Source: Rhynchopus sp. YZ270_cl-10 (taxonomy: Eukaryota; Euglenozoa; Diplonemea; Diplonemida; Diplonemidae). Taken from it: a DNA stretch of 64,000 nt. This document shows, one piece after another, positions 31,219 to 40,893 of this stretch. A program made the position numbers and the translations under genes. The stretch is from the NCBI GenBank assembly GCA_964035575.1, contig OZ037888.1, forward strand, positions 248,001 through 312,000, in the 5' to 3' direction. Numbering within the stretch: the stretch's first letter is position 1; each line of letters opens with the position of its first letter. The notes under the pieces were generated by a model that worked only from the letters and a program-made list of their open reading frames with translations, searched no databases and was not told the DNA's origin.

Positions 31219-33885
31219 TCACTGCAAACAGACCCCTTCCATCCTCTCCGCTTTCCGTAATGGTGTTCTGACCCACTGCGAGAACGATCTGAAGAGCGCC
31301 TCCCTCACCTCTTCTGCTCGCTCCTTTCGTCCTTCCGCTTCACGCAGGCAATGATAGAGTGGTGCCAGATAGAGGGTACGGGTTGGGCAATCTAATGTCC
31401 GGAATAGGGCTTCACAGCGAGGAAGATCTTTGCTATACGCAAGCACCCAAAGAGGGGAGCTGACAAGAATATGGTCAACCGTTCCGACAGATGCACCGGC
31501 AAGGTGTTGTCTCATTAACGCCTCAGCTTTGTCATATACCTCAACAGCATTGCCGCACCGTGCAGCTTCGACGTAAACACGCATTAGTTTGCGTGCCACC
31601 TTATCTCCGATGCCAGCACCAGAAAGCTTCCTTGCAAGCATCTCTGCACCGAGATAATTTCCTACCCTGGCGTACACATCTATCAATGAAAGGCAAAGCC
31701 TCTGCAAATCAATCTCTGTAGGTCGTATCAAAGCGATGCTAGCAACGTCCTTCGGCGTCTCGGTTCGTTGCAGGACACCAACATACTCAAGAAAGACGGT
31801 CTCCGCAAAATCAATATTCTCCTCAACAGAATCCCCAGCGTTGATACCACAGAACAAAATCAGCTTTGATACACTATAACAACGGAGCGACATCGCCTTT
31901 TTAGTAGAAAATAAATACCGAAAAACATTTTTTGCCTCCTCAATATTCTTCTGAAAAAACAGCAGCTGCAACGCAACTTTATAAGGAACCTTTTGAAAGA
32001 GGGGACGCACTTCTGTAGCGATTATTTCGATGTTTTTTGTCATGACTTCTTTTATATGCATTTCATAAGATTCAGCAACGCCATTTGACAAACCAAGCTT
32101 CCATAGACGGAACAAATGCTGTTCTTTCGAAACCGAGACTAACATTGCATGAAGCAATGCCAGACACGATGCGGTAGAGTGCTGTGTACGACGCAGCTTT
32201 TTATGGATCTTCAGAATCTTTTCTACAAGCCCTTTCTTCCGATACGACATCGCAAGCAAAAGCAAAAGACGGGGTGGCACCTTCTCCCCAACCTGCTCAA
32301 TAATCTGCTCTGCGACCACGATGTTCCCTTCCTTCGCACTCTGCCACATTGCACGCTCTATCTGCTTCAATGTCACCCCCTTCTCCACCACCGCTCCTTC
32401 ATCTGTCACATGCACCTTTGGAACATAACGCTCTCCTTTCCTCCGCAACTCCGCCACCCATTCACTCGGGGTCAGCTTCGACTTTGCGATAGGCGGAAAC
32501 CTAACCCGCTGTACCTTTTTGCTTTCTAGAAGAGGTGCGATTTTTGCGTCAAGTTGTGATAATGAGACAGTCGGAATGCCAGCTGCATGGAGACGCCCGT
32601 ACATCCTGCGGAGGTAGAGCAAAACGGTAGGGTTGTGCGCGGTTTTGACCCCAACGGATTCGAGGGTATCTAAGAAGGCTTCGGCCCGATCCGTGTCTCC
32701 TGATAGGGCAAAGATTCTGAAGAGCGCAATATGCATTTTCTTCACCCCAGTGTTTGTTGTGGTGTGGGAAGAAAAGGCGCGCTCCGCTTTGTCGATCACC
32801 ATTTTCGCGGGGGCGCCCATCTTCACGGCCCGCTCCAAGCACCTTAAATAGGTCGCTAGGGTCGCATCGTTGCTGCGGAAATTCGGGCGGGCCATGATGC
32901 GCTCCGCACCAGGAATGTCTCCTCTCGCGCACTTTGCGTTGAACAGAGCGTGCTCCAGATATGCATTGGCGCGAACCTTCCTTGCAGGGGAAAGACTCGA
33001 ATCGCGTCTGATCTCCGCTTTCAAGAACCCATAGAGCTCGCTGCTTTTGTCGTATCTGCCTATTCGGTCGGTTATGTGGAGATACGCATTTTTAAATGAA
33101 CGGTCCTCCATTTGCCAACGATCTTTCGCAACGACACGACTAATCTCCTCAAACGAGGAGCACAACAACAACGCACGAATCATTTCCTTTGCAGAAACCT
33201 TCCCACCATGGTTCTCTTTGAACACAATACTGACCATCTCCCGCCCTGCAATTTGACGAAGTCTCCGTTCCACTCCAACCTCTTTCCGGAAATCTCCCGA
33301 ACCCAATAATGTTTCCTCCCGCCATGACTTCAAATCCATATCAAGGCGCGTCTGCAGAGCCTTCAAACGCATCGTAATTCCCTGCGAAATGGCTGACTTA
33401 GAATCGAGAATATCCATAGAAATTAACTTTGAGAAGACCTTCTCGCAGGAAGTTGTTTTCCCCAAAATCGCGTAGCTATTCATTAACTGAATAAAACAGA
33501 GTGCATCTGGATAAAATGGATTTATCGTACGTTTTGCATTAAGCGAAAACACTATAATTGCTTCTAAGGGAAGGTTAGATCCATTGAGGTATCGCATAGC
33601 GGTGAAGAGGCAGAGGGAGTACATTGGGTGTCCTTCTGTGGCGTGAGTGTCCCATGCTTTGCGGAATCGGCGGTATCGTTGTCGTGCGGTAAGCTTGACC
33701 GGAACCCCCCTCGTCATCTTCTGTAGTCTCTCCTTCAAAACCATAGCCGAACCCTCCTCTCCCATTCGCAACCAAGGAACCCCAGAAGGTGGGTTGTTCA
33801 TCACCCCAACCTCTGCCTCCGGAAACCTCAACCCTTTCGTATACAACGGACTCCGCCGCAAACGGGGTTTTCGCATAATCCGCAT
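31219..33885 (-). CDS. Large helical-repeat (PPR-like) protein
   Basis: An 888-residue uninterrupted frame starting at the ATG at 33885 (MRIMRKPRLRR). The N-terminus is strongly basic with few acidic residues, as in organelle-targeted proteins. The body is a long run of paired amphipathic helices with recurring features of pentatricopeptide repeats, such as FIQLMNSYAILGKTTSCEKV, ALFRIFALSGDTDRAEAFLD and LCLSLIDVYARVGNYLGAEM. PPR proteins bind single-stranded RNA in mitochondria or plastids and act in RNA maturation or translation. Repeat boundaries are degenerate, so the family call is by pattern and a generic TPR-like protein cannot be excluded. The start codon is only about 170 bp from a fold-back element. 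Confidence 0.65.
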   Translation of the reverse strand: MRIMRKPRLRRSPLYTKGLRFPEAEVGVMNNPPSGVPWLRMGEEGSAMVLKERLQKMTRGVPVKLTARQRYRRFRKAWDTHATEGHPMYSLCLFTAMRYLNGSNLPLEAIIVFSLNAKRTINPFYPDALCFIQLMNSYAILGKTTSCEKVFSKLISMDILDSKSAISQGITMRLKALQTRLDMDLKSWREETLLGSGDFRKEVGVERRLRQIAGREMVSIVFKENHGGKVSAKEMIRALLLCSSFEEISRVVAKDRWQMEDRSFKNAYLHITDRIGRYDKSSELYGFLKAEIRRDSSLSPARKVRANAYLEHALFNAKCARGDIPGAERIMARPNFRSNDATLATYLRCLERAVKMGAPAKMVIDKAERAFSSHTTTNTGVKKMHIALFRIFALSGDTDRAEAFLDTLESVGVKTAHNPTVLLYLRRMYGRLHAAGIPTVSLSQLDAKIAPLLESKKVQRVRFPPIAKSKLTPSEWVAELRRKGERYVPKVHVTDEGAVVEKGVTLKQIERAMWQSAKEGNIVVAEQIIEQVGEKVPPRLLLLLAMSYRKKGLVEKILKIHKKLRRTQHSTASCLALLHAMLVSVSKEQHLFRLWKLGLSNGVAESYEMHIKEVMTKNIEIIATEVRPLFQKVPYKVALQLLFFQKNIEEAKNVFRYLFSTKKAMSLRCYSVSKLILFCGINAGDSVEENIDFAETVFLEYVGVLQRTETPKDVASIALIRPTEIDLQRLCLSLIDVYARVGNYLGAEMLARKLSGAGIGDKVARKLMRVYVEAARCGNAVEVYDKAEALMRQHLAGASVGTVDHILVSSPLWVLAYSKDLPRCEALFRTLDCPTRTLYLAPLYHCLREAEGRKERAEEVREALFRSFSQWVRTPLRKAERMEGVCLQ

Positions 33886-35599
33886 TTTGCTTTTTTGAAA
33901 AAAAAAATTTCAAAACAAAAAACAAAAAAAACACCAGAAAAATGTGTGTTTGCAGGACTACATCCGCAAAGGGTTTTTGGGGGGGGTGATAACTGGTGGT
34001 GGTTTGGGGGAGGAGAGGGGGTTTTAAAAAAAAAAAATGGATTGAAATATAAAAAACACGGATGCTGCCAGATCTGGCCAGATCTCCAGATCTGGGCCGC
34101 CCAGATCTGGCCAGATCTGGGAAAATTTTTTTTTTTTTTTGTTGAAAAAAAATTTTTTCCCAGACGTCCCAGATCTGGCCAGATCTGGCCACATCTGGGA
34201 GATCTGGGACGTCTGGGGAAAATTTTTTTTTCCAGGTACCCCCAATGACATAACGAAGTATCGCTTGAAGTACCGTTCAATATACGTTGCTCGTGTGTGC
34301 AAGTTACGAAGTAGGACACACAAGGTATATCAAACGATAAATCAATCAGATAAACGTGACATCATCGGAAAATTGTTGGCACCGCCGCCCTGTCTTCGTA
34401 TTTATTACGTCGACAGGCCAAACAGCGTTGGGCTCAGAAGAAGCAGTGCAAAACACTGGGGATCAACATGAGAATCGCTGAAAGAAAATCGATTTTGGTA
34501 AGTTACAGCAGAAAATTCTTAAGTTTGCACAATTGAGAAGGGTGTTACCACTGCCTAATATTATTCGTACATGTGAACCGGTAAGGTCGAGAAGGGTGGA
34601 CACGGCATACAAGTACAAGTACAAGTAAGACGTACCTTCTACAAAGGCTGAATTCGCAATTCTTAAGGGATTGAATTCAGCCCCCACGTGGTGTTTTTGA
34701 GAAAATCATTCCATGGTATACAGCTATGGTTCCCGAAGAATGATTCGCCCCTCCTCGTTCATGCAAACTTAAGAAAATTCTGAAGTAACTACAACCTGGC
34801 GTGCGGGTACAGATGCATTGCTTTGTTCTTTCCTCAAAGTCATGTGTGATCTCTCGGGTCTGTACTAAAGTCAGTGTTTAGATAAGCATCCACTTGACTC
34901 GTTCTAACAACCGTTGAAATCTAGAACAAAACAATACACTGCCCCTTCTCACACCAAGCCGCCATGCTTCAAGAGCATGCCCTGGGCAAAAATTACTGTG
35001 ACAAAAATTAGTTTTCTGGGGGAACGCAATATTTTCTTGTGCCTAGTCCTCCGCAAGCAGAGGACAGACTTTCCGGATCCCGAAGTCGAATTTCTTGCAC
35101 TAGCTACGCTCCCTGGGTTAAATGGCTATAGCAGTGACTGACTAAGAGTTTCATAATAATTAGGGTGGTCTATGGGGTGGGTTAATGGAAAAGTTGGTAT
35201 ATAAACCCGACTTTTACGATCGCCACCTGGTTTTGAAATAATTGCACCAGCTCTTCCGTCGGCACTGCTTCGCTGTTATGATGAAGGGTCGTCGGTTCGG
35301 GTACCTGTTAAGAGAAATTGAATGTAAAAGTAGAGACTACAACAAAAAAACAAACAAACAAACAAGAAGCCGCCCCGTACCCCTTAAACGTAAAAGTGAC
35401 ATTTTTGTTGACAAAAAAAAAAAATAGCTAAAAAATAGCGAACATGTCGAAAAGGGAGAAAATCGGGGGGTTAAAAACATACCTTGCACTCGGCCCACTC
35501 TCCAGGTACAAAGAACATCACTGCACGACAAACCCACTACTACGATAGAAAATAACTATTTTTTACCGAACAGAAAGGTCGTTTTATTGATGAGTGTTT

Positions 35600-35905
35600 T
35601 CTGAGTGCACACTCAGTGGGGACAAAATGCAACACTTACCGAAAAAATTCTCCAATCGGACAAAAACCTTTCTAAACACCCAAAAAAAAACACCTCAGTC
35701 CACATCCGCTGGGGTCGCGAGATGGAAATATATGGTTTTACAGCTTTTGGGGGGTCTAGCGTGGGTCCCAGATGCATTTTGCAACGGGTCTGTGTGTGTG
35801 CCTCAACCGCTTCACAGTACCCTTTTTTGTAACTGAAAACGACGCATCCTGTACCTAAGTGCACTGAAGCCTTGCTTGCGTCCTCCTTCGTGGTTTTGGG
35901 CGTTC
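35600..35905. repeat. Inverted partner of the 30.0-30.8 kb block
   Basis: CAAAATGCAACACTTACC, CCACATCC(G)CTGGGG, CAGATGCATTTTGCA and CCTAAGTGCACTGAAG are the reverse complements of landmarks at 30.0-30.8 kb, in reverse order and with some segments missing. Confidence 0.65.
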
Positions 35906-36044
35906 GCATGCGAGAATCATTATCGCATTCTCACATGTAATTCTCGCATCACGGAGAGGATTTTAGCGTTACGTGACCACAAAAAAAGTGCACAAAATTA
36001 GTTTGGTCAAAAATCACCTTGCACTTGTGAAGGAATTGCTGAGG

Positions 36045-36720
36045 AAATCTGAAATATGCGTGTTTTGGTACACAAAAGTGCGTTTTGGGTGGTTCTGAAG
36101 GGTCAAAACACCAAAAAAAAACGTTTTTTTGCATTTTTGGTCACCCAAGGACCCACTATTTTGGTTGATATTTTTTTTTTTCCCTTTGCGAAAAAATACC
36201 CAAAAATCACGGCTATAAAAACGCTAAGGAAAAATCGATTTTCATTTTTTGGGCAGAGAAGTGCGTTTTAGGCGCCCACAGATGGTCAAAACATCAAAAT
36301 TTTTGTGTTTTTGGCATCTTTGGACACCCAAGGACCCACTATCAGGGGTGAATTTTTTTTGCCTGAGATTTGCCTTTGCCAGAAATCGAAGAAAAAAAAA
36401 TTATGAAGGAAATTGCTAAGAAAAAGTCGAAATTGTGGGCCCCTGTACTGCATATGGCGGTACCAGATCGTCAAAACACCCGACTCTTGCGTTTTTTTGC
36501 ACTTTTTGGTACACAAAAACCCTGCTCAGGGGTCAAAATTTTCCCGGAAAAAAAAAAATTTTTTTTTCGAGATTTTTCAAAAATCGACTTGTCTTTGGTA
36601 AAAACCATGAAATTTCGGGTTCGCAAAACCACGTTTTAGACCCCCACAGATGCTCAAAAGTGCCAAATTTTGCTTTAAATGGCCTCAAATCGTCGAAATT
36701 AGCCCTTTTTAGGGGCGAAA
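36045..36720. repeat. Tandem repeat, unit about 185 bp, about four diverged copies
   Basis: GTCAAAACA(C/T)C recurs at about 36100, 36283 and 36468, with a weaker match near 36652. GGACACCCAAGGACCCACTAT-type segments recur at 36140 and 36320. It lies inside the fold-back element. Confidence 0.6.
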
Positions 36721-36974
36721 AAAAAAATTCGAGAGTCCCTTTCCCTGGGAGACAATAGCCAGAAATCTGAGGGAAAAAAAAAACTGGCCAGATTTCCAGA
36801 TCTGGCCAGATCTGGGGAGTTTTTTTTTTTTTTTGAAAAAAAAAATTTCCCAGATTCCCAGATCTGGCCAGATCTGGCCAGATCTGGAAACAAGATCTCC
36901 ACATCTGGAAAACGAGCCAGATCTGGGAAATTGGCCCCCAAATCTGGCCAGATCTGGCAGCATCCGTGAAAAAA

Positions 36975-37060
36975 GCCCTGTGGCAGGGTACCTTTGGTGG
37001 TCTTACCAAGGTGCGGAGGGGGTGGAACCCATGCAGTGCGACATCCAGTTCAAAAGAGGG
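36975..37060 (-). repeat. Dispersed repeat family E, copy 2
   Basis: GGCAGGGTACCTTTGGTGGT then CCCATGCAGTGCGACATCCA, matching 44190-44260. It directly abuts the right end of the fold-back element. Confidence 0.5.
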
Positions 37061-37553
37061 GGGGAAATTAGGGCGGAGGGTGCTCAACTGAAGTTTCAAT
37101 TCGGTTACTGTTGTTTTTTTTTTTTTTTTGCTAACGTCTTCATTTTTCGTTCTCGACGCTCATAAAAAAAGTTGTTTTTTTGTAAGATAGCCCTAAGCCT
37201 CTCTGTGCTTAGTCACCTTGAGAATACACACACCACCCAATAACCCCCCCTTCCCCCATTCCCCGGATGAGCGCAAAAATAAAAAAAGGGCCAAAAAGAA
37301 AATGGTTTTCGGTCGATAATATGCAATCCTGTATTGCATCGCTTTTAGATAACCTGCGTAGGCCCCGGTGTGCCGTCCACAAGAAACTGCGCACGTCTGC
37401 TGTACCCCATGCGTCGCACTCCCTGTTGCATTGTGTGAGGTATTTTTTAAATCAGTTTTTTTTAAGGCAATCTCACACAAAAGAGAGGACCACACTCAAA
37501 GTAGAAAGGTTTGTTGTACCAGATGGGGGGAGACGCAAATGGTTTAACTGCAG
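37061..37553. other. Intergenic DNA with one family A copy
   Basis: Family A copy at 37181-37220. No gene recognised. Confidence 0.4.
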
Positions 37554-38359
37554 CTAGGTTTTCCTTTTTGGGTTGCACAATATTATCAATAAAAAGCAAA
37601 TGTATGGATGAACCATGGCGTATATGAAACAAAAACAACAGATGATATCCCAGAGCGACAGGTAGCTCTGTTTTGTGGTAGTGCTCTTTTTTTCAACGAA
37701 TGTACATACGCTTCTGGCAAACTTCTCGAGACCCCAATCGTTGGTCAGGCCGAACGGCTGCAGCCACGAATTCGACTTGTATTGCGCCAAACCTGTACAA
37801 AGAGAGAGGAGAAATGACTGTTATGTACGTACTTTTTGAAGCTTCTTGCAGTATCGCACTGCCCACCGATTCGTTTACAATGTGAATGTGTTCAAAAAAG
37901 AAAATAAACGTTTTTTTCGTTTATCGAGGCATACCTCTGGCATCGAGCATGAGTGGCGGCTCTTCATCTTTGCCGTACAACTCAACAGCGCAGGCTTTGT
38001 CAAGGTACTGGTACTTTCCATCGGGGCAGAACACCTCTGTGTGAACGGGAGTGAACATCGGTTGTAAGCAACCTCATGGTGTCATTAAAACAAAGGACTG
38101 CATTACGAAATACATTCTTCACAAATGAGCCTAAGTCGCATTGCACTCTCAAAACAATCAAAACTGTCCTCACATAAAGACAATCCTCACCCTCTCGCAA
38201 ACACATTGCTGTGAATGCCATCTAAAGAAAACAACACGCACTCTGTCATACCTGCCTGCGGAACATCAGCTGCTCTGTGGTTTCCATGGAACTTACCAAG
38301 GTTCTGAAGAGGTGGGGTGTAGTTATTTTATTTTTCACGGTGTGGTGGCGATTGCCCAT
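37554..38359 (-). CDS. Multi-exon gene of unknown function
   Basis: Five exons can be chained with matching phases and canonical borders: 38359-38297 (MGNRHHTVKN..., donor GTAAGT), 38221-38191 (after TTTCTTTAG, donor GTGAGG), 38036-37935 (after CACACAG, donor GTATGC), 37792-37710 (after GTACAG, donor GTATGT) and 37667-37554 (after AAACAG, ends TAG). Introns are 75, 154, 142 and 42 nt; the last is in frame and may be retained. The product is about 130 residues. The middle reads CPDGKYQYLDKACAVELYGK and NSWLQPFGLTNDWGLEKFA, and the end is a hydrophobic tail DIICCFCFIYAMVHPYICFL. The 5' end is uncertain: another exon-like stretch (38675-38560, after CTTTTTCAG) lies upstream. No family was recognised. 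Confidence 0.45.
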
Positions 38360-38940
38360 CGTAAATAGGCGGTCGCCGTCGATGAGAGAAAAAAAAATGA
38401 CGATCGTCAAAAAAAGGAGCGATCGCCAGCTATTGCCAGCTCTTGCCAACTAAGTTATGGTGTTTTGTGCCTCCCCCTCCATCCCTTCGGTATCCCTGTC
38501 ATATCCAACCAACAGTATTAACACTGTAATAGTAAGAAATCAGAATGAAGTTCATCAACCTGATGCTGTTGTTGATCATGTACTGCATGGGCAGCGTCGA
38601 AAAAGTGATCAAGAAAGAACCGCACCATCGCGACAGCTTCGTTGAGCATGCTAAGCATGCATTGAAGCGGGTGTCCTGAAAAAGAGAGAAGACGCCTGTT
38701 TGGCTGTCCTGCTTAGGAAGTGTGCGATACATAGGATACAGAACAGCAGGTCATGGCAACCACGTTCACGCAGGACAAGCTGACAGCATCGGAGAAACAA
38801 GACAACAATAAGTCTCTTGTGCGTCTTCCCTCCAGGGGCACACCGTCGCGGTCTTCATCTCACAAACGAGGGACAAGTCCTACTGCCTCCCACTGCAGTA
38901 TTCGGACACCAAGGAATTGAAGTAATACATTTCAGACATT

Positions 38941-40740
38941 TCACAATTCATTGGAATAAAAAATTTCTACAAAAACATTTCGCCTCTTCTGCAATACCCC
39001 CTGAGAAAAACTAAATGAAAAAAAAAGCAATCGATTTTGCAAACACATCAGACATACTTTCAAGAGCCTGCTCGCCACGGTGGGGTCGATGGAGGGTATC
39101 TTCATTGCCTCGCCTTTGAGCGTCCCTTCCTTCCCGAAGGCGCCAAACATCAGCTTCGCCTGGGCGTCTGCGTATTCGGTGGCCGACTTTGCAGTCTCGT
39201 CGTCCTTCTCCTCCTTCTCCTCGTTTTCCTCGTTCTCCCTCTCCTGTTGCTCTGCCTTCAACTTCTCTTCATGTTCTGCAAGATTCTTCATGTGCGCACC
39301 AATGTGCGGATGAGAGGTGATCACCTCTTCGCACCAGCCGAACTTCTTGATCTGAACCTCACCGTCGTTCGCAGTGGTCAATGCTACCACCGGGAAATAC
39401 CCTGAGAACCCCCCATTTATCTCCGAGACATGCATCCATTCGGACAGCGCACGCAGCTCTTCCCTGAGAAGCGCGCTCAGCAGAATCGCCCTGGAGTCCA
39501 TGTCGTTTCCTTGGGAGATGAGGTGGTTTTGGAGGGACGTGGCGCTGTTTGACATATCCTTGAAAATAGGGTTGGACATAATAGCGCGCACCAGAGCGGT
39601 TTTGACCCAGGAGATTCCTTCTGCGGTGATCCCCCCTTTGATGGAGTTTGGTGTCAATGTTGTGAAGAAATGAGACAGCAGCACCTCACCCCCTTCGTCT
39701 GTGCTGGTACGAAGGAACTGACTGAGCTGCGCGCACACACAGTTCGCAATCTCGCCCAGATCCACCTCAGCCCCCTCCCCTAACAAAGACTCCAACAACA
39801 CGGTTGTCTGCTCCTTCCCTTTTGTCACCACCATCGGTTTGACGGGTTTACCCATAGGAAGCTCTGCCACCCACGGTTCCTCAGATACTCTATATTTTGT
39901 AGAACCAAACTGCAGGCAGCACCTCGGAAACAAATAGTCCTGACTTAAGACGCGGACTTTGTAGTAATCATCGAGCTGGCTGACACGCTGTGTGATGAGA
40001 TGCTGAAGCGCTTCTGCCGGAGAGGAAACAGACGGCACCGATTTGATGACCAAGGCAATCTCCCTGTTGATGCTGTCCAAAGAGGAGAGGGCAGGCAGAC
40101 TCTCGGTTTTGGTGAAGAAGATGCGTTCCAGCCGGCGGGTCGTGAAGTACGCCTCACGCAGGTCTTTGATACACCGTCTCACAAAGTCAAGCGCAGTCCT
40201 CTCCTCACACCGTTGGCACGACCGTTGCGCTGCATTCTCATTCACAGAATACTGCAAACTCGCGTCATCCAGCGTCAACGACACTCTCGTGGCAGATGCA
40301 ACCGACCCCTCTGTAAAGTTTGGCGCATAATAGCTGTCACCACTACTGTATTTGCTCCGATCCAACCCTTCAAACGTGGTGTGCCCCACAACCCGCAAAT
40401 CCATTCGCGGGAGATGCGCAATGGCAATCCCAACAGGCTCCTTATCCCCTTCCCATACTACCCAGAGAGCACCGTTCCGCAGCCCCACTACAGTAAGAAA
40501 CTGCCCCACCCTTGCCCCAGCGTAACTGCGAAGACGGTCGCCAGAGTCGAAACCGGTGGTCTGTCTGACGAGACCAGGGCCATCTGGGGTGGAGATGCTC
40601 GTTTCAAATGCTACCACCTTCCCGCGGTGGACCAGCAGCGTGGTAGCCTCAAAAGCTGCAGATGCTGATGATGATACATGCCTCCCCGAAGAACACACTG
40701 CAGAAAGAAACACCCTAGAGCTCAACCTCAAAGGACGCAT
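38941..40740 (-). CDS. Probable mitochondrial protein, function unknown, one 57-nt intron
   Basis: The start is the ATG at 40740. The first 30 residues (MRPLRLSSRVFLSAV...) are rich in Arg, Ser, Leu and Ala and lack acids, a typical mitochondrial presequence. The body (about 560 residues) is soluble and mixed, with a CQRCEE cysteine pair near 170 and a charged Glu/Lys coiled-coil segment near 500-530. Near the end a canonical intron lies inside the open frame: GTATGT at 39057 to TTTTTCTCAG at 39001, 57 nt with a long T tract. Splicing joins SRLLK to GVLQKRRNVF and leaves a product of about 580 residues. The stop is in the 60-nt last exon. No family was recognised. It is followed head-to-tail by the PP4R3 gene with only 153 bp between frames. 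Confidence 0.75.
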   Translation of the reverse strand: MRPLRLSSRVFLSAVCSSGRHVSSSASAAFEATTLLVHRGKVVAFETSISTPDGPGLVRQTTGFDSGDRLRSYAGARVGQFLTVVGLRNGALWVVWEGDKEPVGIAIAHLPRMDLRVVGHTTFEGLDRSKYSSGDSYYAPNFTEGSVASATRVSLTLDDASLQYSVNENAAQRSCQRCEERTALDFVRRCIKDLREAYFTTRRLERIFFTKTESLPALSSLDSINREIALVIKSVPSVSSPAEALQHLITQRVSQLDDYYKVRVLSQDYLFPRCCLQFGSTKYRVSEEPWVAELPMGKPVKPMVVTKGKEQTTVLLESLLGEGAEVDLGEIANCVCAQLSQFLRTSTDEGGEVLLSHFFTTLTPNSIKGGITAEGISWVKTALVRAIMSNPIFKDMSNSATSLQNHLISQGNDMDSRAILLSALLREELRALSEWMHVSEINGGFSGYFPVVALTTANDGEVQIKKFGWCEEVITSHPHIGAHMKNLAEHEEKLKAEQQERENEENEEKEEKDDETAKSATEYADAQAKLMFGAFGKEGTLKGEAMKIPSIDPTVASRLLKVCLMCLQNRLLFFSFSFSQGVLQKRRNVFVEIFYSNEL

Positions 40741-40893
40741 TGTTATTATTTTTTCTGTCAGAATTTGAGAATATTTTTTTTTGCAGAAAGGGAGGGTTCG
40801 TGGCCATTAAAAAAAGAGGGGTTTTATCGTTTCGATTTAGGGCAACTGAATTGCCTCCCTTTTCCCCATTCCCCCCACCCCTATTCTAAGAAA

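Larger units (their letters stand above)
34057..36968. mobile_element. 2.9-kb fold-back element with AGATCTGGCC arrays
   Basis: The ends CACGGATGCTGCCAGATCTG and its exact inverse at 36949-36968 are flanked by AAAAAA on both sides (34051-34056, 36969-36974), a possible 6-bp target duplication in an A tract. Each end carries an array of the palindromic unit CCAGATCTGGCCAGATCTGG interrupted by T and A runs (34066-34230 and 36785-36968). The interior includes a family of 185-bp tandem repeats and the inverted copy of the 30-kb block. No transposase was recognised. This is characteristic of fold-back elements. Confidence 0.75.
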
